Source: CAYPIE01 sp964410665 (GTDB taxonomy: Bacteria; Planctomycetota; Planctomycetia; Gemmatales; Gemmataceae). From it: a DNA stretch of 59,320 nt. Where the stretch lies: the NCBI GenBank assembly GCA_964410665.1, contig CAYPIE010000029.1, forward strand, positions 1 through 59,320, written 5' to 3'. Positions 52,308 to 59,320 of this stretch are shown here, piece after piece. The translations under genes and the position numbers were made by a program. Below the pieces are notes generated by a model that was given only the letters and a program-made list of their open reading frames with translations, did no database searches and was not told the DNA's origin. Position 1 is the first letter of the stretch. The number at the start of each line of letters is the position of its first letter.

Positions 52308-53471
52308 ATGCCCATCATGCACCTGTTTCTGAGTGCGGGGGAGCCGAGTGGCGACCTGCATGGCGCAAACCTGATCCAGGCGCTCAAGCGGCGTGAGCCC
52401 AACCTTCGCCTGGTCGGCTTTGGCGGTGAGCGGATGCAGCAGGCTGGTTGTAGGCTGCTCTATCCGCTGTGTCGCTTGGCTGTCATGTGGTTTTTCAAGA
52501 CACTCTGGTATTTACCTTTCTTTTTGCGTCTGCTCCGACAATCGCGTCAGTATTTTCAGGATGAGCGTCCTGATGCCCTGGTGGTCATTGACTTTCCAGG
52601 CTTCCATTTTCAACTCATTCGTCGGGCCAAGCGGATCGGGATCCCCGTGTACTATTTTGTGCCGCCCCAACTGTGGGCGTGGAATCCAGGTCGAGTGGCC
52701 AAGGTACGTCGTGACGTCGATCGCGTATTCTGTACCCTTCCATTCGAACCGGCCTGGTATGCCGCCCGAGGCGTCGATGCCGAGTTCGTCGGCCACCCTT
52801 ACTTCGATGAAACCAGTCAGCGACAACTCGATGCCACCTTCCTGGCCGGTCAGGGGGAGTCTGCAGGCCCCATCATCGGTCTTTTGCCCGGCTCCCGTCG
52901 ACAGGAGGTGAAGACCAACTTGCCGATGATCCTCAAAGCCGCGGAAAAGATCCATGCCCAGCGGCCCGATACGCGCTTCTTCATCGCGGCCTTCAATGAC
53001 GAACAGGCGGGCATCGCCCGCGAGATGTGTGCCACCATCAACTTGCCCGTTGTGATTCACATCGGCAAAACGCCTGAGGTGATCGAACTGGCCCATCTGT
53101 GTATTTCAGTTTCCGGATCGGTAAGTTTAGAGCTGTTGTATCATCTCAAACCCGCGATCATCGTCTACAAGGTCGGACCGATTGGCCTGCGCATGGCCCG
53201 GCTGTTAAAGCGTTGTCGCTACATAACGCTGGTCAACCTGCTGGCCGATGCGGAGATCTACCCGGAATTCCTAACTGACCACGATCAGTCGACCCCGATC
53301 GCGGTACAAGCCGTCCGTTGGCTGGAACGGCCCGAGGAACGCGAGGGTGTCATCGATCAACTCAAGCAACTGCGTGCGGAAGTGTGTCAACCGGGCGCCT
53401 GCGACCGGGCCGCCGAAGGGATCCTGGAGTCCCTTCGTGGTGACCGGACGAGTGCAGTGCGGGCGGCCTAG
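52308..53471 (+). CDS. lpxB: Lipid-A-disaccharide synthase
   Basis: 387 residues. The N-terminal motif HLFLSAGEPSGDLHGANL, followed by VDFPGFHFQLIRRAKR, YFVPPQLWAWNPGRV, GHPYFDE, GLLPGSRRQEV and CISVSGSVSLELLYH, are the family hallmarks. The enzyme joins lipid X and UDP-diacylglucosamine on the cytoplasmic face of the inner membrane to make the lipid A disaccharide. Its presence supports a lipopolysaccharide-bearing outer membrane. No lpx neighbours here. Confidence 0.96.
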   Translation: MPIMHLFLSAGEPSGDLHGANLIQALKRREPNLRLVGFGGERMQQAGCRLLYPLCRLAVMWFFKTLWYLPFFLRLLRQSRQYFQDERPDALVVIDFPGFHFQLIRRAKRIGIPVYYFVPPQLWAWNPGRVAKVRRDVDRVFCTLPFEPAWYAARGVDAEFVGHPYFDETSQRQLDATFLAGQGESAGPIIGLLPGSRRQEVKTNLPMILKAAEKIHAQRPDTRFFIAAFNDEQAGIAREMCATINLPVVIHIGKTPEVIELAHLCISVSGSVSLELLYHLKPAIIVYKVGPIGLRMARLLKRCRYITLVNLLADAEIYPEFLTDHDQSTPIAVQAVRWLERPEEREGVIDQLKQLRAEVCQPGACDRAAEGILESLRGDRTSAVRAA

Positions 53472-54014
53472 TCAGGCCCGGTCGGGTCGACCTGAGTGTG
53501 TTAACGGTATGGTCTGCGTGCAACGAGACGTCCTACATGCCTTTTCCGAGCGGCGGGCTCCTACCCAAGGGTGTTCGGCACGAAAGTTGCTGCGGTCCGG
53601 GTGGCACGCTCGGAGTCGGCGACGGGCGTGGGAAACGCCCGTTGCGTGGGAGGCATGGCAATGCCCGGGTTGCGGAGCATGCCCTTGGATGTCCGCACGC
53701 GGAGAGTCCGGATGGCGGCGGGAACGCCTTCGCCGCTGCAGGGGGAACACCCGGAGGTTTGGAAGGCGTGGGCGTTTCCCACGCCCGTCGCCGACTCCGA
53801 GCGTGCTACCCAGCCGGCAACCCTGCGAAGCCGTTGAAAAGCGCGGAGAATCTCCACCAGCAATCATCGTGCCGAACACCCTTGGGTTCCCACCCGCCGC
53901 TCGGATGGACGGGCTGAGGCCGCACGCTCTGGGTCGACGCAAGACCGACGGGACGCGCCGGCGGCTGAGCACGCCCGTCGTCGACTCAGGGCGCGCCCGG
54001 TCGGGCATCCTCCT
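53472..54014. repeat. Nested palindromic (MITE-like) element
   Basis: 543 bases free of a supported gene between lpxB and a PQQ-propeller gene. A perfect 36-bp inverted repeat pairs 53605-53640 with 53770-53805. Outside it an imperfect 36-bp pair joins 53546-53581 and 53869-53904 (about 30 matches). A degenerate third copy of the inner arm is near 53970-53996. Codon-rich open frames here (up to 178 codons) arise from the palindromes. Possibly a non-autonomous transposable element. Confidence 0.75.
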
Positions 54015-55337
54015 TCATTTTTGCTGCTTGGCGATACAGAACAGGTGCCTCACACCGCGCAGATAGATCCGGTCACCGGCGATCGCTGGAGTCGCGTAGG
54101 CTTGTTCCCCGATCTCAGGAGCCCCGAGGAGTTGAAATCTGCGATCAAGTTTGAATATGTGTAGTTTACCGGAGAGGTCGATGAGATAGACGCGGTCCTT
54201 TACCAGCACCGGTGAGCTATAAAAGCCCTCGTCGAACTCCTGTTCCCAAACAACTTTTCCGGTTTTCGCCGCCAGGCAGGTGACCACCCCGAACGCGGTC
54301 GGCACGATCAGATACTCTCCTTCGGCCAGGGGGCTGGCGGCATCGGGCAAGGCGTCGGCCCATTGCCAGAGGATTTTTGGCTCCGAACCGTGGTCGCGGA
54401 TGTCGATGGCCGTCGCCGAGGCGTTCTCGGCGGCGACGAACACGACCCCATCCGAGTAAGCGGCCGACGGGGCGACTTCCCCGCCGAGACAACCCACGTG
54501 CCAGAGCAGCTTGCCGGTCTTCGGGTCATAGCCGTCGACAGCCTTGCTGTTGGCCAGGATGAGCTCCGTCTGCCCTTGGTTGTCGACCAGGATCGGCGAT
54601 GCCCACGAAACAACGCCGCGTTTCACCCGCCAGGCAAGCTCGCCGGAGGCCAGGGCGAACGCGTACAGGGCCGAATCCTTCCCCTCCTGGTCGTATTGGA
54701 CGAAGAGCGTGTCGCTATGAAGGATCAGCGAGGAGGCATGCCCGTAGCCGTTCTCGGGAACCCCAAGGTGCTTCGCCCAAACACGTTCCCCGTTGGTGTT
54801 CAGACAGACAAGCTCGCCAGTACCGAAGATGGCTGCTACGTGTTGGCCATCGGTCGCCGCGGTCGGAGCCGCATACCCGGTTTCTTCCAGTACCCTTGGT
54901 AGCGGGGCGTCGGGCGCCCCGGGCAGGTTGCTCACGTCGTGCCGCCACAAGAGTTTCCCAGTGTCGGCGTGGTAGCAGTAAACCTGCCGGGTCGACGCAT
55001 CGGCTCCAGTCAAGAACAACCGGTCTCCCCAGACCACCGGGGAACTCATCCCGTGTTTGGGCAGCGCGGCTTTCCAGAGGACGTTGATCCCCTGTTTGAT
55101 GTCCCAGTCGATCGGCGGGTTCGCGCTGGCGGCGTGGGCGTTGCCCCCCGGCCCACGAAAGCCTGGCCAGGGACGGATGACGGGCTTGGCGCCGCGGGAG
55201 TTGCGGTCCGGCGGCGCGGGAGCGGGTTGGCCGGCAGCGGGTCGGGTCGAGGCGTAGAAGAGCAGCGTGAGGGCCAGCAGTCCAATGACGCCGCCGACAA
55301 CCCGCCGTCCGTTGCGGAACTTCGAAGTCGCTTGCAT
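54015..55337 (-). CDS. Exported PQQ-like beta-propeller protein
   Basis: 440 residues from the ATG starting MQATSKFRNGRR. An N-terminal hydrophobic anchor (VVGGVIGLLALTLLFYASTRP) precedes a seven- or eight-bladed propeller. Blade motifs resemble ADTGKLLWRHD, NTNGERVWAKHLG, PKTGKLLWHVG and AKTGKVVWEQEF, i.e. the TGKxxW repeat of PQQ/BamB-type propellers. The enzyme residues of PQQ dehydrogenases are not evident, so it is probably a scaffold or binding protein. It overlaps neither neighbour and lies 23 bp downstream of the second propeller gene on the same strand. Confidence 0.85.
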   Translation of the reverse strand: MQATSKFRNGRRVVGGVIGLLALTLLFYASTRPAAGQPAPAPPDRNSRGAKPVIRPWPGFRGPGGNAHAASANPPIDWDIKQGINVLWKAALPKHGMSSPVVWGDRLFLTGADASTRQVYCYHADTGKLLWRHDVSNLPGAPDAPLPRVLEETGYAAPTAATDGQHVAAIFGTGELVCLNTNGERVWAKHLGVPENGYGHASSLILHSDTLFVQYDQEGKDSALYAFALASGELAWRVKRGVVSWASPILVDNQGQTELILANSKAVDGYDPKTGKLLWHVGCLGGEVAPSAAYSDGVVFVAAENASATAIDIRDHGSEPKILWQWADALPDAASPLAEGEYLIVPTAFGVVTCLAAKTGKVVWEQEFDEGFYSSPVLVKDRVYLIDLSGKLHIFKLDRRFQLLGAPEIGEQAYATPAIAGDRIYLRGVRHLFCIAKQQK

Positions 55338-55360
55338 GAATGTCTCTCGCTTGGTCGCGG

Positions 55361-56746
55361 TCAATTGGCGACCTTGACGCACTTCATTTGGCTCTGGTCT
55401 CGGATTAGCAGTTTGCCTTCGGAAAGGGCGATCGGGGCCCAGTTCTGGGCCGCCCCGCCCACCCGCCGGGCGATCCCTTCGTCGTCGGTCCCCGCCTCCC
55501 CGAGCAACTCCGCCGAGGTGAGCGGCTTAAACCCTTCCGGGCTGGGCTCGAGAAGGTACAAGGACTTCGCGCCGTCAGTGGCCAGGATCAAGCCGTCGGC
55601 CAGGATCATGCTGCCCTTGTTGAAGCTCGGCGCGCGTTTGGTCTTCCACAGGACCTGCCCCTTCATGTTCATGCAGCACAACCCATCCCGGCGGGTATTG
55701 GTCCCGTACTGGGCGTAGAAATGACCCTCGTGCAAGATCGGCGGCTTCGTCTGGTCGCCAAACTCTTCGGTCGTGAACAGTTCGGTCGTGGCATAGGTGC
55801 CATCGCCCTTCTTCTCGACCTTGACCATGGTCGCACCGAGTTCGTATCCGCCGACCACCAGGACTTGGTTGTCACCGGCATCAATCGCCGGGGGCACCGA
55901 GATGTGGCAGTTCCACTTGTCGTACTGCCAGAGAATCTTGCCCGTCAGTGGTTCCATGCCCACGAACTTGCCGAGGTTGTTTTCGTCGGGACTCGAGCGT
56001 CGGAATGGGTTGGTGGATGGCGTGACCATCACCAGATGGTCGTTTCCGTCGATCTTGACAATACTCGGGCTCACATAGCCCACATAGCCAAGCGACGGCG
56101 TTGTCCACTTGATGGTTCCCGTGCGTTTGTCGTAAGCCACGACCCCTGCTTCTGGTGCTTGTGAGGCGACAATTAACAGATCTTCGTAGACCAACGGGTT
56201 CTGCGTAATGGCCCAGACAGGAAAGCGACCAGGTTCGCTTGGTCCACGTCGAAATCGACCTCCCCGTTCGGTACTCGGCGGCTTCCCACCGAAGTCGGTC
56301 CAGACGTTGGCCCTCCAGACCGGCTTGTGGGTGTTGACATCGATGCAATGGAGGTCGCCGTTGTGCCCGCAGGTATAGACCCGATCTTCATGCACGGTAG
56401 GCACGCTGCGAGAGCCAGGAAACATCACCGAACCGGGAGCGTCATAAGCGTACGACCAGAGTTCCTTGCCGTCGACGAGGTTCAAGCAGCGAAGCTTATC
56501 GCCGACGTCATCATCTCGGTCCAGCAAGTACACCTTGCCGTCCTTGACCACAGGCCCGCCGTAACCTTTGCCAATTGTCACCGTCCACAGGACCTCGGGC
56601 CCACCGTCGGGCCACGAACGGAGCAGGCCGGTCTCGGGAGAGGTCGAGTCCCGCTGCGGTCCCAGAAACTGTGGCCAGTCGGCGGCCGGGCTGAGGCTCG
56701 CCACGAATACCACCGCCATGGCCGCCAACACCGTTTTCACCTTCAT
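55361..56746 (-). CDS. Secreted PQQ-like beta-propeller protein
   Basis: 461 residues. Strong ribosome-binding site (AAAGGAG) and signal peptide MKVKTVLAAMAVVFVASL. Mature start DWPQFLGPQRDSTSPETGLL is the usual planctomycete opening for these proteins. Blades: VDGKELWSYAYD, INVNTHKPVW-like, DKRTGTIKWTTPS, PLTGKILWQYDKW, and MKGQVLWKTKRAP. It shares an operon with the next propeller protein. No active-site residues for dehydrogenase chemistry are seen. Both belong to a large paralogous family in this lineage. Confidence 0.88.
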   Translation of the reverse strand: MKVKTVLAAMAVVFVASLSPAADWPQFLGPQRDSTSPETGLLRSWPDGGPEVLWTVTIGKGYGGPVVKDGKVYLLDRDDDVGDKLRCLNLVDGKELWSYAYDAPGSVMFPGSRSVPTVHEDRVYTCGHNGDLHCIDVNTHKPVWRANVWTDFGGKPPSTERGGRFRRGPSEPGRFPVWAITQNPLVYEDLLIVASQAPEAGVVAYDKRTGTIKWTTPSLGYVGYVSPSIVKIDGNDHLVMVTPSTNPFRRSSPDENNLGKFVGMEPLTGKILWQYDKWNCHISVPPAIDAGDNQVLVVGGYELGATMVKVEKKGDGTYATTELFTTEEFGDQTKPPILHEGHFYAQYGTNTRRDGLCCMNMKGQVLWKTKRAPSFNKGSMILADGLILATDGAKSLYLLEPSPEGFKPLTSAELLGEAGTDDEGIARRVGGAAQNWAPIALSEGKLLIRDQSQMKCVKVAN

Positions 56747-57447
56747 CTTGAACTCCTTTCGCGAAGCGCCGAGAGACTGCCGAGCAAAGCCGCGTCGGCC
56801 GGCGACGCGTCCGCCACTCCCGAGTGCTGCTGCAGAGCTTCGATCCCGGTTGCGAATCCGGTCTTCGACCAGAGCGATGGCCGCTGAGTCTCACCGGCCG
56901 GATCTAATTCGCATGATGCTCTGCCAAATCACCGAGGTGAGGTAGCACGATCCTGTGGGTTTCTTGCCGAATCCTCCATCGAATCCCGCCCGTTTATAGA
57001 ACCCTGGTTCACCGAGCAGGTAACGTGCTGGTCGGTCAATCCGAGCAAAATAGAGGGAGCAGGCGAGAGTACCAACGAGCTGGCCGACCTCGCGTCCATT
57101 GTCGAGCAGCACACGACCAGGGACGGCATAGATGCGACGGCGTCTCTCCGCACGGATGCTGTACCGCCGCTCGACGCGTCCAGGCGCGTAGACGGTCGTG
57201 GTCGAGCCTTCTGTCAGACGCAGAGCAATTCCGGCTGACTGAACTAATATTTATTACAATATTAGTATTTGTTGTTAACAAATGACGAACGGACTTCGAT
57301 AACCAGGGGCGATGGTCTGTGGTTAGGCCTGCCGGTACTCAATGGGCTGGAGTGGTAAGCCTTGCTGCCGCATGACTTTCCCTGCACCCGCTGAGGCAGT
57401 ACACTTGGCAAAACCTCTCTGTCGGCGAAGACCACGCGATCGAAGGG
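56747..57447. other. 701-bp intergenic region with AT-rich block and possible gene remnant
   Basis: It contains the putative remnant at 56891-57250 and an AT-rich block at 57241-57290 with the short inverted repeat CTAATATT/AATATTAG (57243-57264), possibly the promoter for the antiporter gene. Nothing else recognised. Confidence 0.45.
56891..57250 (-). pseudogene. Possible gene remnant lacking a start codon
   Basis: The minus-strand frame ending at 56891 can be read back without a stop to about 57250 with GC-biased codon use. It gives peptides such as VERRYSIRAERRRRIYAVPGRVLL and PGFYKRAGFDGGFGKKPTGS, and there is a GTG at 57112 but no ATG upstream. It reads like coding sequence that has lost its start, or an unusual-start small gene. 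Family not recognised. Confidence 0.3.
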
Positions 57448-59181
57448 ATGACCGTGCAACAGCATCGACGCATTTCCCCCTGGGCCCTGGGGCTGACTGT
57501 ACTCGCCCTGGCAATTCCCCTGTGGACCCATGCGAAGTTGACCGAGGCGGACCTACCCGCCTGGTACAGCCTGGTGCCTCCAGTGTTAGCCATCGCTCTA
57601 GCGTTTTTGACGCATCGGGTGCTGTTCAGTCTGATCACTGCCATCCTCGTGGGCGGGTTCCTTACGGCCGTGCCTGGCCAGGCCGCCAGTTCCATGGCCT
57701 GGCTCGACGGCCTGGTCGCCAGCGGCGAGCACCTGGAGGGGGCTCTCACCGATGTCGAAAACTGGAAGATCCTTGGCTTCGTTTTCGGCATCATGCTGGC
57801 CATCGCCGTCATGGTGGTCAGCGGCGGCTTCCAGGGCATCGTCCGCTACCTGCTGAAGTTCGCCCGCACCATCCGCTCGACACAGCTGGTGACCGCGCTG
57901 CTAGGCCTGCTCATCTTTATCGATGACTACGCCAACACCATGATCGTCGGCAACGCGATGCGGCCGATGACCGACCAGAAGCGGGTTAGCCGGGCCAAGC
58001 TGGCGTTTTTGGTGGATGCTACCAGCGCCCCGGTGGCGGGCGTCGCCCTGGTCGGCACCTGGACCGCCTACCAAATGGGGCTGTTCAACGACGTCGCCGA
58101 GAAGTTTGCGGGCAATGGCCAAACTTTCCCCAGCGACAGCTACGCCATCATCCTTGATATGTTGAGCTATCGCTTTTACTGTATCTTAATGATCGGTTTC
58201 GTGCTGCTCAACGTATTCTTCGGTAAGGACTTCGGCCCGATGGCCCGGGTCGAGGAGCAGGCCCGCGCGGGTTCGGACCTGACCGGGGTCGCCACCATCG
58301 GGGCCGACGACACGTCTGAGTATCGCGAGGGCCAGGCGGACACGCGGGCGACGGTGTGGGCCCTGTCGGCCATCATCCCGATGGCTGGGCTGATTGGCTT
58401 TTTGGTCGCCGGGCTCTGGTATCTAGGTGGAGGAGATCTTCTGGCCGAGCAGGGGGTGGCGGCTGTGGGGAGCTTTGCGGCCTGGCAGACGGTGTTTGCC
58501 AACGCGGACATGAACCTGATCCTGGCCTTTGCCGCGAGCTTTACCCTGCTGCTGGCCGTGCTCTGTGCCGTAACCCTGGCCCAGCTGCCGCTGGCCGCGG
58601 TCGGCCGGGCGTTGCTCTCCGGGGCGCGTGCCAGCCTGGTACCGATGAGCATCCTGGTGCTGGCTTGGACCCTGAAGAACACCTGTGACACTCTGGACAC
58701 TGGTGGCTACCTGACTGGGAGTGTCTCCGAGCTGCTTTCGCCCACCTGGTTCCCGGCCCTGGTGTTCATTGTCTCCGGGATTACTGCGTTTGCTACCGGG
58801 ACCAGCTGGGGAACGATGGCCATTCTGATCCCTCCGGTGGCGGCCCTGTCGCTGAGCCCAAGCTTGGACAATGGGAGCTATGGGCTGATCACCATTCTGT
58901 CGCTGGCGGCCATTTTGGACGGGGCCATCTTCGGCGACCACTGCTCGCCGATCTCCGACACTACCATCATGAGCTCCATTGCTTCGGGCTGTCACCACAT
59001 CGAACACGTCCGAACGCAAATGCCTTATAGTCTCATCGTGGCCATGCTGGCGATCAGCTGTGGCTACCTGCCGGTGACCCTGGGCCTACCGGGCTGGGGC
59101 TGCCTGGTCTTGGGCGGCGGCATCCTACTGGCTGGATTCATCTGCCTGCCGATCCGTCCAAAAAGACATAGGGATGGTTGA
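57448..59181 (+). CDS. nhaC: NhaC-type Na+/H+ antiporter
   Basis: 577 residues with about a dozen transmembrane helices. Features of the NhaC/Na+/H+ antiporter family: TALLGLLIFIDDYANTMIVG (charged Asp pair in a helix), ATSAPVAGVALVGTWTAYQMG, GITAFATGTSWGTMAILIPP and the C-terminal AAILDGAIFGDHCSPISDTT with its HCSPISDT signature. A soluble loop lies between residues ~270-320. It exchanges sodium for protons at the inner membrane. Start GAAGGG precedes the ATG closely. It is a single gene; the following bases hold the edge hairpin. Confidence 0.9.
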   Translation: MTVQQHRRISPWALGLTVLALAIPLWTHAKLTEADLPAWYSLVPPVLAIALAFLTHRVLFSLITAILVGGFLTAVPGQAASSMAWLDGLVASGEHLEGALTDVENWKILGFVFGIMLAIAVMVVSGGFQGIVRYLLKFARTIRSTQLVTALLGLLIFIDDYANTMIVGNAMRPMTDQKRVSRAKLAFLVDATSAPVAGVALVGTWTAYQMGLFNDVAEKFAGNGQTFPSDSYAIILDMLSYRFYCILMIGFVLLNVFFGKDFGPMARVEEQARAGSDLTGVATIGADDTSEYREGQADTRATVWALSAIIPMAGLIGFLVAGLWYLGGGDLLAEQGVAAVGSFAAWQTVFANADMNLILAFAASFTLLLAVLCAVTLAQLPLAAVGRALLSGARASLVPMSILVLAWTLKNTCDTLDTGGYLTGSVSELLSPTWFPALVFIVSGITAFATGTSWGTMAILIPPVAALSLSPSLDNGSYGLITILSLAAILDGAIFGDHCSPISDTTIMSSIASGCHHIEHVRTQMPYSLIVAMLAISCGYLPVTLGLPGWGCLVLGGGILLAGFICLPIRPKRHRDG

Positions 59182-59220
59182 GAAGCATCCGTCTCAAGAC
59201 CCTCCGAAGCAGTTCTGCGT

Positions 59221-59320
59221 AGGCGAACCCCGGATGTGCATCCGGGGTTCGCCTAAAAGTGGCAGCGGCGATTGCGATGCGGAAGAAGCAGAGGCGATTG
59301 CGGTGCGGGGAAAGCGGCAG
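59221..59320. repeat. Edge repeat, inverted relative to the left end
   Basis: A perfect 15-bp hairpin (59221-59254, AGGCGAACCCCGGAT/ATCCGGGGTTCGCCT) is followed by the ~25-bp-unit array (59268-59320), which is the reverse complement of the left-edge array. The array continues to the last base, so the window cuts inside it. Confidence 0.6.

Noticed and set aside
53472..54008. 178-codon open frame in the palindromic element
   Set aside because: Composed of the inverted repeats; peptide is Arg/Pro low complexity, without homologous pattern.

Overview
The window reads as a planctomycete chromosome segment, probably from the Gemmataceae/Gemmatales (the order is an inference). The lineage markers are three giant secreted proteins with an N-terminal LExR-type (LEPR-XLL-like) motif, three prepilin-like DUF1559 proteins each paired with a small lipoprotein, DUF1571 and DUF1499 proteins, a sulfatase next to a PhoD-type phosphatase, PQQ-type beta-propeller proteins, and an envelope with lipid A synthesis (lpxB). 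Coding DNA is GC-rich, and a few intergenic stretches are sharply AT-rich. A 100-base N gap lies inside topA. Related repeats sit at both extreme ends in opposite orientation, so the window may be a whole contig that broke at repeats.

Layout. 0.2-7.7 kb: a C45-type Ntn hydrolase, a HerA/DUF87-like ATPase, a 66-aa conserved small protein, a DciA-like DUF721 protein, a DUF1571 protein, purD and a DUF1499 protein. 7.9-15.3 kb: a secreted repeat protein, a HEAT-repeat protein, a translationally coupled PhoD-phosphatase/sulfatase pair, and a class I glutamine amidotransferase-like hydrolase. 15.7-20.5 kb: a 1347-aa modular exoprotein with a probable glycoside-hydrolase-like barrel, and QueD. 20.6-26.4 kb: three tandem DUF1559-lipoprotein cassettes that share a promoter-like element; two of them share an almost identical tract typical of gene conversion. 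26.6-34 kb: a TlpA-like thioredoxin, an APC permease, and a 1473-aa protein built on an exact 387-bp repeat. 34.2-37.2 kb: an ArsC/Spx-like protein, then an ECF sigma operon ending in a coiled-coil lipoprotein with one CxxCH motif. 37.2-40.1 kb: a tight four-gene minus-strand operon (TANGO2/NRDE, jelly-roll, TDH-like epimerase, TIGR02466-like oxygenase). 40.2-44.7 kb: a candidate structured RNA, Hsp20, a degenerate receiver protein, and an oxygen-sensor-like two-component pair. 44.9-53.5 kb: topA, a SurA/PpiD-like membrane protein, a membrane protein, a small conserved protein and lpxB. 53.5-59.3 kb: a nested palindromic element, two PQQ-propeller proteins, a possible gene remnant and an NhaC-type antiporter.

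How the genes may work together. The strongest regulatory story is at 41.6-44.7 kb. A HisKA_3 kinase carries a PAS domain with the FixL heme-ligand signature and overlaps its NarL/FixJ response regulator. It is transcribed divergently from a stand-alone receiver that lacks the phosphorylatable aspartate. The best candidate for an undescribed module is the set of DUF1559-lipoprotein cassettes: each has a 32-bp CTGGA...TTC element about 97-100 bp upstream of its start, two have a perfect hairpin between the two genes (the third lipoprotein gene has the same arrangement), and one pair shows tract-wise homogenisation.
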